DNA of 64,000 nt. It comes from Daphnia pulex (Eukaryota > Arthropoda > Branchiopoda > Diplostraca > Daphniidae). The notes under the pieces were generated by a model that was not told the origin of the DNA, did not search any database, and saw only the letters and a program-made list of their open reading frames with translations. Shown here piece after piece: positions 12,620 to 24,485 of this stretch (its first letter is position 1; each line of letters opens with the position of its first letter). Both the position numbers and the translations under genes were made by a program. The stretch spans positions 14,251,001-14,315,000 of the forward strand of contig NC_060026.1 of NCBI RefSeq assembly GCF_021134715.1. Direction: 5' to 3'.

Positions 12620-13558
12620 ATGAACAATCGTAATACGGCAAATCCCAAAAGGAATCGAACCAAAAATAATCCAGCCACTGAAATGGCCAGTCGAATTGCC
12701 ATTGGCGTCATCGCAATTTTGATTTACATAACACTCTGCGCCGTCACTGGCGCCACCGTCTACGCAATTCACGGCTGGAAGGGTCCGGGATCGGGTAATA
12801 TCACCATCATTCCTGGAACTACCCCTCCTGTGTTTAATCCCTGCCCGGCCGTTGCGGAATTACCTTGCCCACCGCTTCCCACCTGCCAACTGGTCAACGG
12901 AATGGAATGCCAGCCGAAATTGCCGACCCCACCTTGTTTCGTTCAACCGGCTCCTAATTGCCAGCCTTGCCCAGTGGCTTCTACTTGCATTTGCCCAACA
13001 GCGACTACCTGCCCGCCACCGGCCCCACCACCTGAGCAGTCGAAATCGATCGAGTTATTCACCAAAGGTCAAAGATTATCGAAAACTGTTTCCCAGTGGC
13101 TCAACTTGTACCCACCGTACTCGAAGAATCGGCTGATTGTGGTCACCACTTTACTGGACGACATGATCGAACCCTGGGCCCTGATCGGCTCCTTCCACAG
13201 GTGCACGGCCGACAGCAATAACGGCCATTTCAACACGACCTGCCACATCTGCCAGGATCGCTACGAGTACATCAATTGCGTCATGTCTGCCAATTTAATC
13301 GAGGAGCACACTCTGTCCACCATGGCCAAGGGCAACGGATGGTTTAATGAAGATCCTGAATTCACGCCAATGAGGGGCTGGCTCCCGCAATTCGTCTACC
13401 ATTTGTGGTTTGATAATAAGATCGATGGAATCTTTTCCAGGTACATGCAAGAAATTAACGCCATGACGGTCAGGACCACCTCAGGATCGCCCTGTCGGGT
13501 CTGCAAGGATTTCAACAGGAGCGTCTATGAAAAATGTTATTCCAGGCCACCGATTTGA
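12620..13558 (+). CDS. Unrecognised Cys/Pro-rich type II membrane protein
   Basis: Single-exon frame of 312 aa. A basic Asn/Arg-rich N-terminus (about residues 1-24) precedes one hydrophobic segment (about 26-50, IAIGVIAILIYITLCAV), so I predict a type II membrane protein or uncleaved signal anchor. Residues about 72-136 are an ectodomain stalk rich in proline and paired cysteines (PCP, CPPLPTC, CQPCP, CICPTATTCPPP). The remaining 175 residues form a compact domain with CHICQDRYEYINC and CRVCKDF, suggesting a disulfide-stabilised extracellular fold. The start at 12620 opens the frame; Met22 just before the membrane segment is an alternative. Codon use looks protein-coding and the frame has no stops over 0.9 kb. 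I do not recognise the family, and it may be lineage-restricted. Confidence 0.75.
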   Translation: MNNRNTANPKRNRTKNNPATEMASRIAIGVIAILIYITLCAVTGATVYAIHGWKGPGSGNITIIPGTTPPVFNPCPAVAELPCPPLPTCQLVNGMECQPKLPTPPCFVQPAPNCQPCPVASTCICPTATTCPPPAPPPEQSKSIELFTKGQRLSKTVSQWLNLYPPYSKNRLIVVTTLLDDMIEPWALIGSFHRCTADSNNGHFNTTCHICQDRYEYINCVMSANLIEEHTLSTMAKGNGWFNEDPEFTPMRGWLPQFVYHLWFDNKIDGIFSRYMQEINAMTVRTTSGSPCRVCKDFNRSVYEKCYSRPPI

Positions 13559-15109
13559 TAAGCTTATGAACGTTTCAATCGTATAATTTCATTTCATTTC
13601 TGCGAAATTTCGAAATACAAATAATTTCCTACCATATAAATTCGAGTTAACTTTGATTGATTTATTAATAATTAGATAATGCAACTATATCCGATTGGGG
13701 ACATTATCGGAGCGATAAATGCCGGATGTAAACATGGCTGATCGGGAGTATTATATGTTTTTTGTGCTATGGGGGAGGATGCTGGGCCGGATGCTGAAAC
13801 GTGACTGTTGGTTGCGTTCGGTTATTTGCCACCGGAAATGGAGGAGAGTGGGGGCCAATATTGGTGTCTCCGTACGAGCGGATGATTCGAGTCCCCAATC
13901 TGTTTAGACTTTTTGGTAATCTGCCATCTTGTTTATACACACACATGGGAGGGTATAATAATATAAGATGTCAATAAAACCCTTTTTTTATTATTTTTAC
14001 TTGGCACAAGAATGTGATCCGCATCTAATTGCAATTTATTATACGGTATTTGTTGATTGCGTTTGACTAATCAACTGTCGCAGGTGCGTAGGCGTGGTCT
14101 GCAATTAATTTGAGGTCGACTGGAATGTTAATGATCATCTCGGAATAAGATCTAGGTCGACAAAAAGATCGTGATTTCTATTGTGAACGGGAGGCGTCTG
14201 ATGGTAACCATGGCGACAACGACGCCCTCTTCAACAGTCGACTATTATCGATCAGTTCACAAACGCACCCCCATTTCTTTTACCAAGAAAATGTGGGAGG
14301 GACAGCACCGTAATAACCCGCAGGGCGCCCTATATATAGACACGCGCCATCAAGATTTTCACGGAGGCCTGTCACGTCCTCGGACAAACTGGGACAAATT
14401 CGGACGATGCTGCCGTGCAACGCCATGACATTCGGTTGAATTTCATAGAAAGTCGACCGCGCTGTCTATTGTAACGTGATTACATTTGTCCCGAATATAA
14501 ATACGATTAAATCAAATTGATTCGACCTGTACACGACCGCCTACGTGTCGGTGAACTATTTTCATTCTTCCATTTTTCTTTGGAAATTTGTTCATTTCAA
14601 ATTCGGCGAATGCCAAAAGTCAATTATATGTAGACTAATAATAAGGCGCCGAAACCTGGCCGAAACTTCTTGCCGACTTTTAGACTTATATATTTTGCTT
14701 TGCTTTTATAAGTAGGTTGCCATGGCGACGGGAATGCGATCGGTGCTGTTACGAGATAGACAATTATTGCAAGTCCCGGCAGCAGCAGCAGCGCCTACTT
14801 AGATGAAAGGGAAACCAATCTGTCATCTCTCAGGTATATTGGATGGATCTTCTTCCTATTTCTCAGACATGAGAGTTTATAGGTGTCGAGTAACTTCATC
14901 CAGAGAGTCCCCAATGGAGTGTGTGGGTACTTGAGAGATCAGAGGAAACTCGACGTACCCTTAATGGAATAAACCGCCCGGTTGTTATTGGAGTCAATAT
15001 TTGATTGATGTTTTATCCACCCACTTTGAGAAATTTTTTTAAAATGACGTAATTCATTAATCTTACGAATTAGTAATGTTTTAACTTGGATGAGTCTTTT
15101 TTTATTCAA
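13559..15109. other. Intergenic, no gene seen
   Basis: 3' flank of the membrane-protein gene, then AT-rich DNA. Short frames at 13719 and 14171 show no domain, signal peptide or splice support. Confidence 0.5.
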
Positions 15110-15427
15110 GACGCCATTTTGTTATTCACCTTTTGGCGGAAAGGAAGAGAATGAAATTTTTCTCACCCCACCCCTCATATTCAAAGTTCCCGCGCGCTGA
15201 GAAAATCCATGATGGCCGCCGTGGTGATTTTTCTCGAAACGGGGGAAGGGTGAGCAAAAAAGAAAAGGACGCCATTTTGTTCCATACCTTTTGGCGGGAA
15301 CGGAAATTTGTCTCACCCCACCCCTTAAAATTCAAAGTCTTTCTTCTCACGGCTCACGCGAAGAAAATCCATGATGGCCGCCGTGACGATTTTTCTCGAA
15401 ACGGGGGAAGGGTGAGCAAAACAAAAG
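15110..15427 (+). repeat. 158-bp tandem duplication, two units
   Basis: Unit 1 is 15110-15267 and unit 2 is 15268-about 15427. Each begins gacgccattttgtt and contains ttttggcgg, tctcaccccacccct, aaaatccatgatggccgccg, tttttctcgaaacgggggaa and gggtgagcaaaa in the same order. They differ by substitutions and small indels, mainly in the centre. Both strands stay open across the unit, but the protein readings look accidental. Confidence 0.9.
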
Positions 15428-15815
15428 AGGATTGTCATTTGATAAAACAAAACCCGCCCACTTTCATACAGCACACTCGAAAAGGACGTAACGTTTCTAT
15501 AACTTTCTAAATAAATCCCGTTTTCAATATTTATTCGGCCTCGATAGACACCCGTGAAATGAAGGAATGATTTTTATTAAATAATATTCAGATTCTTATC
15601 AAATAAAACATACAAAAAGGGGGGACGGTGGAAAAAGAAAAATGTTTTGGTGTTGATGGAAATTCACGGGTACACAGGGAACGAATCTAATTCACATGAG
15701 AATTATTCAAATTTCCCCCGTTTTTCTTCTGAATCGCTTAAACAATGATTCGATCAAATGAATAATTTCTCTACTGCAGCAGCAGCTACCGTGATGTTCA
15801 CAAACTGTCAAATTT
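15428..15815. other. 3' flank of the CUB gene
   Basis: Downstream of the minus-strand CUB gene. The AT-rich stretch near 15570-15605 reads AATAAA-like on the minus strand and could be its polyadenylation signal. Nothing else is seen. Confidence 0.4.
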
Positions 15816-18044
15816 TTAAGAAGCTCTCTGCTCATATCGCAAGCAGAATCCATTATTGCCCAGCTCGGTGTTCGCCTCCGATCCGTCTGTCCGGTAGTAA
15901 ATGTTGAACGGCTTGACCGTTGCTAAGGCAACACAATCAAACTATTATTAAAAAATCAATACAAAAACTACAAAATAAATCGCGCCTTATATCTTACAGC
16001 ATAAGGTGACTGAAGTGGTTTGGGCGACGGCGTTCAAATTGTTGCCGCAAAATCGATCGTTAAAATTGGCCGGCGTCGACGCATCTACCGCCCCGTCGAT
16101 GACGATGTAGTCGGTGTTGGCGCACTGATTGAAGGCCGTCCCGGCTCCAGCTCCGGCCGGAAGAAATGCAACCGTCGAGTCGCCCGTCAAACTCAACGCC
16201 AACGGCGTCATTTGCGGAGCAACGGCTACGGTCGTGATGACACACGGACTGTAACAAATGGACGACGAGACCTTTTGGGGAAGATATATCAAATTTATTC
16301 AAACAAGAGTTATTTGCATTAAATTGACGCCGAAAATATGACACAAGTGCTTACCCTAGGGAAAGCGTTGGTGTTGGTGACCTGCTCCGTCCGGAAGCAA
16401 ATGTTGTAGTCCTGATTGGCCAGCTGACGGGGCCCTGTCGCCGATGGCGACACTTCACGCCAATTAAACGATCTGACAGTCCCGATACTTTGCGTGAAAT
16501 ACTGGAGACAATCGTCAGGAGCTTTTTTAAAAAATAAATAAATAAGAAGTTATATAGGATCGATCCTTGTGACGCAGAGCAGATAATAATAATAATACCA
16601 AGTAAATTCGTAGAAGTGCAGGATAGTAAACTGATCCTGATCTTCCAATTACGATCCTGTGCCGACCCAGTGCCCAACGTGAATATCAATTGAACATCAG
16701 CCGTCGACGACGGGGCAATCAAGTACACTGGAATTGAATTGGACGTCATTTAGAATCACCTTATATACACGATGATAACACCGAAATCAACTTACTGTGC
16801 TGGCCGACATTTTGGCCGCAAATAATCGGCACTTTATTGGCAGTTCCGCTCACCCGGAAGTTGTCCGTAGCGCAAACGGTCTGAGTATTGGGTCCGGCGA
16901 TGGCGAAAGCTTCGAAATCCAATCTATTATATACACACACATCAATATTTCATCAATTCTTTTTCTATACAATAATCAAGTCCGTTGTGTTGGTTTGGGC
17001 TCTGCGCGTGGGATGACGGATATTATATAATAGACTCACCGAACTTGGCAGATTGGATTCCTCCTTTGTTCCGGCAATGTCGGGTCCATTTTAACGTCGA
17101 GGGAACACGTCGAGTCGGCGCTGAGCGTCGTCGGAGCCTGCCAGTAAGTATTGTTGAGCGTCACGGTGGCCCCGCATCGAGTCACCGTATCTTTTTGGAT
17201 TTTTTGACATAAGTAAAATTGATGTCGTAATGGGAGAAAATTCGATTGGAGAATTAAAATTTCGACGTACTGATGCAACAGACGTTGCCGAATGAACTGC
17301 ACGAGCCGCTGGATCGCCCACCGTAGCTGGAACAGAGCCTGGAATTGGTGCAGATGCCGGCCTCGGCGTTGGGCGACGTGCAAGACGTTCCATCCAGTAA
17401 ACCGAACGACGTCAACAGCCCGGCGGATGGATTGTTGAAGAAGAAAGATGATGAAATGGTCGACGCCAAGTTGGGGAATGCGTTCCGTAGCGAAGGACCC
17501 AACTGCAGACGACTTTCCGTGACTGAAATTATAGTGACAGAAATTTATTTAATTGATCACAGAATTTAGTTAATTGAATAATGCATACCCGAGGGGAAGT
17601 TGTTGCTTCCGTCGGGACGGTCGGAGTAAAGTTTCTGGACGGGAGTTCTGCCTTCAATGTCAGTTATTTCTGGCTCGACGCCTGTCATTTTATATAGTCG
17701 AAAATGTGTGTCAGAAAATCATCCAAGTCTAGAAAGTTTTGTTAATTATTTTGATTGTTTTTACTTTCTTCCTCGAAATTGTTTTTGGGTAGTTGGTCGA
17801 TTGAATTCCAGGAATTGACACCTGAACCGATTTTTGAATTGAATTTTCGCGCCAAATAAATTTGAAAAATGAATTCGATACCTGTAGAGTGGTAATGGCG
17901 ATAAGGCAGATAGAATAAGCCGTAATAAGGTTGGTTGATCATCAGCGGTGGCCACTGGTTGGTTAGGTAAGCAGCTGGAGATGCTCCTGCCAGCAGGACG
18001 GCCATCAGGACGGACACGGTGGATGCTGGAGATGAACCGAACAT
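15816..18044 (-). CDS. Secreted CUB-domain protein (nine exons)
   Basis: Exons (minus): 17882-18044, 17589-17681, 17271-17522, 17040-17190, 16796-16923, 16599-16727, 16355-16521, 15998-16271, 15816-15922. Phases join perfectly to 487 aa. It begins with a signal peptide (MFGSSPASTVSVLMAVLLAG). Exon 3 carries the Cys motif CSSYGGRSSGSCSSFGNVCC, which often precedes CUB domains in arthropod secreted proteins. Then come a first CUB-like block (CGATVTLNNTYWQAP, CQVRLDFEAFAIAGPNTQTV, then IICGQNVGQH and MYLIAPSS) and a second (PDDCLQYFTQSIGTVRSFN, ANQDYNICFRTE). The C-terminal part (CANTDYIVIDGAV, DRFCGNNLN, KPFNIYYRTDGSE) repeats the CUB pattern. An ATG 66 nt upstream was not chosen, because the frame after it is the TATA box itself. 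Predicted extracellular; ligand unknown. Confidence 0.88.
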
Positions 18045-18092
18045 GGCCAACTTTTGAAAGGATGTGATGGACGAATGTGAACGACCCGAGCC

Positions 18093-18101
18093 TTTTTTAT
18101 A
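18093..18101 (-). promoter_or_regulatory. TATA box of the CUB gene
   Basis: TATAAAAAA on the minus strand, about 50 nt upstream of the chosen ATG at 18044. This leaves room for a short 5' UTR. Confidence 0.65.
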
Positions 18102-20124
18102 CTCGGCCATATACGAGAAATGAAATGGAAACCAATAAGAAGTCAGTTTTCTATGAAGTCGGAAATTCCAGGAGAAGAATGTGTCTCTCTGTTATATTCC
18201 GGTGCCTGGAAGGAATGAACGGGCGGTGCCTTATTATTCAATCCATCAACGAATGGCCCATCATCATCGTGAAACAGACTAATACCCCCCACCACCACCA
18301 CCATTACCACATTACGCCGATTGATGGATGAAGGGCTGTCCATACCAGCCACTGGAATATTTATGGATTCAAATTTTTATTTTGGCCTGACAGGTTTATA
18401 GTTTATTCGCCAAAAATGTTCCAGCGAATCTTTTTTACTAAAAATTATTTTTCCCGTGACGAAATACATTTTAGGCTCATCCATCATTCAACAAAAAGGA
18501 AATACCACACAGCAGACGAAAGATTTTGTATTTATTTATTTATTTCCAAAAACCGATTTTGGTGATGATGATTCGCGTTGCTGTCTGCTATAATGTCAGG
18601 CTAATGTATAATAAATTTATTGCGTTTCCGTTTGAAATTTCCGTGCCTGTTTGAACTCTCCGCGGAACAATGGATCCCACAGTTTTGATTTCTGATTGAT
18701 TAATCGGGGAGGTTTTGTGGGAAAAAGTTGTTTCCTATTTTGAGATAAGTGCTTTAATGTTTGAATAAACAAAAAAGTTGTGTTTGTGTAGGCTTTTTTT
18801 CTTTTTGTGTGTCACCGCGCGCGGTTTAAACTGAATGTATAACCGGACAGGTATAGATTAGATTTCGCTCCTTATTTGGTGGCATATACAAGAGCCTACC
18901 GCGCGGTTCAACGTCAAAACCATTGAGTGTATTTTTTAATTAATTCTAAAAAAGAAATAAAATCGGTCGCTATTATATTCGGTTGGGCCGGGAAAAGGGG
19001 AAGGCAAAAAATTGTGATGCAATTCTGGTCACGCAGCGCCACTCTAAAACAACAAGTTCTGCTGACGATGTCTGTCGGGAGATTTATAAAAGATATTGCA
19101 CGAAGGAGCTGGGCGACAAGTGCCGCCGCTCTTAAAGATGAAAAAGAGAGAGAAGCTCTTTGTTTTCTTTGGTGCTGGCCAGGCCGGCAGCGATAAATAA
19201 CCGGGAATATAAGAAACACGAGCTGAGAAAAGTTCATTCAAATATTTTATTTATTTATTATTTTCAAGTGATGTCAGCAGCAGCAGCTTCAAAATGAAAT
19301 GCGACGTTGATTGAGTTGAGGGAAATGACGTTAATAGACTTTGAGGGACCGACAAGTTGTGTATGTGCTCATTGAAACAATTCGTGGACGGCAACTATAT
19401 TTCGCAAGTGGACGGACAATTCCACATTGTTCGCGTGCCTTGAATCGCCATTGTCTCCACCCTTATATAGGAGCAGATTTCCCTACATGACGCAATTCAA
19501 CAGACTAGGAAAATCTTAGAGTTCATCGGCCCTGTTTATATACTTAATATTGCGATTAAACATGAAAATGCGGAGCATTCATGAATGTTGTCGTCAAGTC
19601 AGAGTTATTGATTCGACCACGAAATACCATGTAGGGTGTTGGTTATGAATGCGACAAGTCTTTTCATTCTTTCACCATCCATCAAACACAACCCAAGTCA
19701 ATCTATGACGGGTAAAAATTCCTTATCCTATTTTAGCTATCCATAGAAGATGGCGATCGAATTCTATACATCTATGAATTAATAATTTGTTTCTGATGGA
19801 CGCCACCGCTAGACTAAACAGTAAGGTCACCCACCTATACCTTATTCTATCGCAAAACGCGTACAGGTGCCAAATATTATTAGCACTTTCCTCGAACTGT
19901 TGATGGTCTAAAAATAAAAACATAATAATGTCCACAGGTGAGTAGGTGTCCATTATATATACCTGTTGTGTGTCCTAGCTCCGTTTAATTTGATGCAGAA
20001 TAACAGCACCTGGATTCGGTAAATACAATTAGATACCGAATAATAAGTTCTCGCGAACGATTCGGTTTTTGATTCTTATTCGACAATTGAATGGCGACAA
20101 TCGGACGACGTTAGCAGCGGAGCG

Positions 20125-20131
20125 TATAAAA
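20125..20131 (+). promoter_or_regulatory. TATA box of the first DP-motif gene
   Basis: TATAAAA followed by acggcc, about 73 nt upstream of the microexon ATG. The gene at 26549 has the same TATAAAAC arrangement. Confidence 0.7.
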
Positions 20132-20203
20132 CGGCCAGGTTGAGCGTGGGTAAAGACACACAAGACATCCGTCTTTGGCATTGACAAGTTGGACATTCTC
20201 ATC

Positions 20204-21014
20204 ATGGTCAAGGTATATTTGATTAGCTTTTGGACTTGAATTGAAAATTTTATCTTTAATTTTGATTGATTTTTGACAGATATATTTCCTGCTAGCCGCC
20301 TTGTGCGGATTGGTCTCTATTAGCTTAGCTGACCCTACAATGTACGGTGCTACTCCAGCCAAGTATCCAGCAGCTCCGTCCACTTATCCAGCTCCGGCTA
20401 GTTATCCAGCTCCTACCACTTACCCAGCTCCAACCACCTATCCAGCTCCTACCACCACTTATGCAGCTCCCACCAAATACGAAACTCCTACCACCACAGC
20501 CAAGTACGAAGCTCCAACTCCTAAATACGAGAAGAAGAAGGAAGAATACCCCATGAAGCCGGAATACAAGAAGGAGACCTACCCCATGAAGATGGAATAC
20601 GGCGGCAAAAAGTACAGACGTGCCGTGGATGACAAGACGGAAGAGATCCAGGAAGAGACCCAGGAAGATCCAGTTAAGGTTTCCAAAAAGGCGGAAGTGA
20701 AACTTTCGGAAAAGAATGTCCAGCTCTTACGCGATGCCGTGATCGACAATCTCTTATCCGACCCTCAATTTGGTCGTGGATTCGGTATCGGTATTGGATT
20801 CGGAGGACGAGGTGGATTCGGTGGTCGACGTGGTTTTTACGGTGGTCGAGGTGGTTACTATGGTGGTAGAGGTGGTTTTTATGGTGGTAGAGGTGGTTAC
20901 TACGGGGGTCGAGGTGGATTTTACGGGGGACGACGTGGTGGACGTCCTTTTTTTGATGGCGAAGAGGATTCCGATCTGATGATGGATGATGATCAATTCT
21001 TGGACATGGAATAA
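20204..21014 (+). CDS. DP-motif secreted protein 1 (YPAP and Gly/Tyr repeats)
   Basis: Exon 1 is 20204-20212 (Met-Val-Lys only) and exon 2 is 20280-21014, giving 247 aa. Signal peptide about residues 1-20 (MVKIYFLLAALCGLVSISLA). A Pro-rich block of YPAPTT-type repeats follows, then acidic/basic KK-EEYPMK segments, a dibasic site (GGKKYRRAVDD), the family signature LLRDAVIDNLLSDPQFGRGF, and a glycine/tyrosine block of GGFYGGRGGYYGGRG repeats. The C-terminus is very acidic (DGEEDSDLMMDDDQFLDME). The signal peptide and YPAP/KKYRR region closely match the gene at 22528-23753, so they are paralogues. Secretion is likely; whether it is structural (glue or cuticle) or a peptide precursor is unknown. 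AATAAA at 21304 may be the polyadenylation signal. Confidence 0.85.
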
Positions 21015-22527
21015 ACAGCATCACCTCTGTACGAGCCTAACCAAACGACTTTTGCAGTCGCTAATTTGTCGAAATCAATCCTAACTCGTTCCTGAACAAC
21101 ACCGACCGCTTCTTTACAATTTTATTCTCATTGCCTTTCTTTTTCCAATGGAAATTTGTTGTGATTGGCCCTTGATTATAATCACAATTGTTTTTCGTTA
21201 TTTAATTGAAATGGTTGTTAACTGAATACATTCCTCTATCTATCTAAACTAGCGTATTAATCGATTTATTTTTTTTTACCCTATAATTTTTAAAGACAAG
21301 TTCAATAAAAAAAAAACTCGATGATAAAATAAAACTTGTGAGTTTATTTTCGACTCGTTTTCGCAATCTGGCAAATCCAAAACCGAACCATCCCTGATTG
21401 CAGACTATAATTAGTTAATTTTGCGAACGACATGAGCACATGACACATAATTAACTTTTGAGAGTGAGTAAATACTAGAAATCATCGATAAAACCCACTA
21501 GGAAATAATTTGTGCAATTCACAACTGAGTCTGACGTGATACTATTTTTGGCAGGTATGTTTTGAACCTGAGTTTGAATTATTTTTGTAGCCTAAAAAAA
21601 ACTGTCAAGAGGCAGGCTCACACAGACATAACTTTCTTTCTTGTCAGAGGTCAGGCTGAGGCCACCGATGGTCGATAGGTCGAATGAAAAGAAAATGATG
21701 AAGGGATGAAGGCATCAATTCAGGCACCTCAGATTTTCTGTTCCAACATATCATCCAGGTTCTCGCTGGTGAAGCAACTGAAACACTCAGAACTACGTAA
21801 AGTTTTTTTCAATCAAAGAAATTTATTTATTTAGTTTTTTAATTTACTTTAAAAACTAGATAAAACTGAATAATACACTGAATATTATCTAGTTTATCAT
21901 CTTGTTTGAGGTAAAAAAAAAACTCAATATTTATTTCATTTTATTACCTTTTTCGATATTAGTTTTTTTTTTTTTTATTTGCAACACTAGTACTTCTTGA
22001 TTGCCTTACTGATGTGTACATAGAACTTCACTCGCTTCCTTTTTCAATCTCACGTTTTCGCGTTCAAATTTTCCCGGTAGATTGCCAAAATTTCAATTGG
22101 AAAAGGTAACAAGGCAACAGAGTAGTCTGTGCCACTTGGCTAGATCCATTGTCTAATTTGAAGTGTAATAAGGTAATTTCTGTTGTATCGATGATGGCCC
22201 TGATTTACAAATAGCCAGTTAAAAATATTCAAGTACAAGCAAAGCATCATTAGCTTTAAAGTTTGTACAAATCCATGGGTCTCGTTGGACCACATAATAC
22301 TATCGCCTTAATGATTCAAAAGTCGAACGCATTTGTTTCAGTTATAAAGAAGATATTTCTTGTATTCGTTATTTCTAGGAAACTCATTCCACAAAGAACA
22401 AACCATCACAGTCGCACGAACATTACAAGCATTATAGAAAAGAAATGTCTTCCGAAAAAGGAAAATTTCGATTTGAACGCGTTGGTCGTCGTCAGTTTTT
22501 TAACGAGAAAATGAAAAGGCGGGACGA
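21015..22527. other. Intergenic between convergent paralogues
   Basis: 3' flanks of DP-motif genes 1 (plus) and 2 (minus). AT-rich with poly-A/T runs. No supported gene. Confidence 0.5.
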
Positions 22528-23753
22528 TTACCACCACCGACGTTTACCAGGATCCATATCGTCCATCATATCGTCCAACTCTTCCATGGACAAGGCTTCT
22601 TCATTGCCCAACAATCCACCCACGACACCGGCACCAAAATTACTAGCCACATTCTTCAGAAATTTCCTTCTTGCAGGATCTCTTCCGTACATCTGGACTA
22701 GATCTTCAGCATCTCCGCCACGAATCTTTGAACCAATGAAAGATCCCACTGCACCGGCTCCTTCTCGGGCGAAGGTCTTGCCGAACGACTTGCGGAAGGC
22801 GGGATCGCTCTCCATCACCAGTTTCGTCATCACGGCATCACGAACGACTTTGGCTTGTTTCCTCGACAGTCCAACGCGCCAGCAATTCTCATCGTTCAAC
22901 AGTCCACCCAAAACACCTCCGGCCAAATTACCGGCGAGTTGTCCAGCGAATTTCGATTTCCCACCTCTTCGGACAGGATCGCTCGCCATGGTGAAATCAT
23001 CCTCATCTCTGGACAGGAACTTGAACAAATCTGTAAGGATTCCTGCCGTCGCAGGCCTTCGGACAGGATCGCTCGCCATGATGAAATCATTCTCATCCCT
23101 GACCAGGAACTTAAACAAATCTGTAAGGATTCCTGCCTTCGCCGGCCTTCGGACAGGATCACTCTCTGCTGACAAGAGTTTACTGATGACGGCATCTCGG
23201 ACGGCTTTGAGATCCGTTGGGGTTAGTTTGTACATCATAGGACGTCTCATTGGGTCAGAATGGGATTCCTCGGCATCTTCGTCGATGGATCGCCTGTACT
23301 TCTTGCCTCCGTATTCCATCTTCTTGGGGTAAGTTTCTTTTTTGTACTCCATCTTCTCTTCTTTCTTGTATTCCATTGGTTTCTCCTCGGTCTTGTATTC
23401 CATCTTCATTGGGTATTCTTCCTTCTTCTCCTCGTACTTGGGAGCAGCTTCATATTTGGCAGGAGTTGGAGCTTCGTATTTTGCAGTGGTGGTAGGAGTT
23501 TCGTATTTTGTGGGAGCCGGAGTTTCGTATTTGGCAGGGGCGGGAGCAGGAGCTGGATAAGTGGCCGGAGCTGGATACTTGGCTGGGGTAGCAGGGCTAC
23601 CGTACATGGTGCTGCTTGGCTCCGCAACACTCAGTGAGGCCAATCCGCATAAGGCGACCAAAAAGAAACAGACCTGTCGGATCACGAAAATAATTATACA
23701 TATTTTTCTAACGAAGTCAATTGATTAGGACTTGATTGATTTACCTTTGCCAT
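22528..23753 (-). CDS. DP-motif secreted protein 2 (repeated DP-RR units)
   Basis: Exon 1 is 23745-23753 (Met-Ala-Lys) and exon 2 is 22528-23673, giving 384 aa. Signal peptide MAKVCFFLVALCGLASLSVA, YPAPATYPAPA repeats, a KK-EEYPMKMEYK block and the dibasic GGKKYRRSIDE are shared with DP-motif protein 1. A modular half follows: KAVRDAVISKLLSAESDPVRR; two 30-residue repeats with GILTDLFKFL; SDPVRRGGKSKFAGQLAGN; a second VVRDAVMTKLVMESDPAFRK; RDPARRKFLKNVASNFG; and the end MDDMDPGKRRWW. Cationic Gly/Ala-rich amphipathic-looking stretches (QLAGNLAGGVLGGLL, GAGAVGSFIGSKIRGG, NFGAGVVGGLLG) are each preceded by a DP-x-RR or DPAFRK junction and separated by acidic segments. This resembles a multi-peptide precursor, which is inference only. 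Confidence 0.85.
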
Positions 23754-24485
23754 GGTGAACGATGAACAGGAGATGATCCAACTTGCCTATGTCAAAGTAG
23801 GAGATCTTCTGTGCCTTTATCCAGACTCGGACGAGCTTTTAAATACGCCATCACCCCCTATTAAGAATTTATTAACGCACAACGGCAACTTGCTTTTGCT
23901 TCCATTCGCTAGCACGAAATGTTATTGGTTGTGGATCAACATTTCTTTGAAATCGAACGCTGAATGAGTTAGCCTTTAACCTATTTACACATGCTCACGG
24001 CCATCGATTCGAATGATAATGAAGCAACACCATCGGTTCCCAAAAGACATTATCCAGCTTGACTACCGAGTGCTATTACAATTCTTGATATTGTTTTGGA
24101 GAGGGACAGGCGAGGACAGGTGAATTGTTTTTTATTCCCATCCAGTAGCTCTTGGTATAGCCAATAATTAAGTAGTTATTTGTGTTCGTTTCAGTTACGT
24201 CTGTATTTAATATTTACCTGCAATTTCCGCGAAAAGATCAACAGATACGGCCGTCACAAACTTCTTTTGTTATTCCTCAGGTGCTGTATTTAGCCTTGGG
24301 TATATTTCTCCTGATGGCAGTTCGCTGCAATTGTTTTCTAATGTTTTGATCCGGTGTCGGCTACGATCTTGGACTTGCTCGTCAGTCTATTAAAGTACCG
24401 GAACGCCAATAAGAGTTTGGATCAGTAGGTCGAAAGGAGCGTTCAAGCCAACATTACGACTTAGTTGTTCCGGTGTCTTGTCGTC
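23754..24485. other. Divergent promoter region of DP-motif genes 2 and 3
   Basis: Contains tatttaaaag (minus, near 23835-23845) as a TATA-like element for gene 2 and ctattaaagt near 24388 as a weaker candidate for gene 3. No coding signal. Confidence 0.4.

Larger units (their letters stand above)
18045..20203. other. Intergenic between divergent genes
   Basis: Shared upstream region of the CUB gene (minus) and the first DP-motif gene (plus). Apart from the two TATA boxes I see only AT-rich DNA and microsatellites such as ccaccaccacc near 18290. The overlapping frames at 18.9-19.2 kb on both strands look fortuitous. Confidence 0.45.

Noticed and set aside
15133-15510. 125-codon frame across the tandem repeat
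   Set aside because: The frame is open because the repeat has few stops. The opposite strand is equally open and neither reading resembles a protein.
18045-18110. Upstream ATG of the CUB gene
   Set aside because: Its first codons are the TATA box, so it lies before the likely transcription start.
20674-21024. His-rich minus-strand frame
   Set aside because: It is the reverse reading of the Gly/Tyr repeats of DP-motif gene 1.
22445-23332. 295-codon plus-strand frame
   Set aside because: Antisense shadow of DP-motif gene 2, whose signal peptide, repeats and paralogue fix the real strand.
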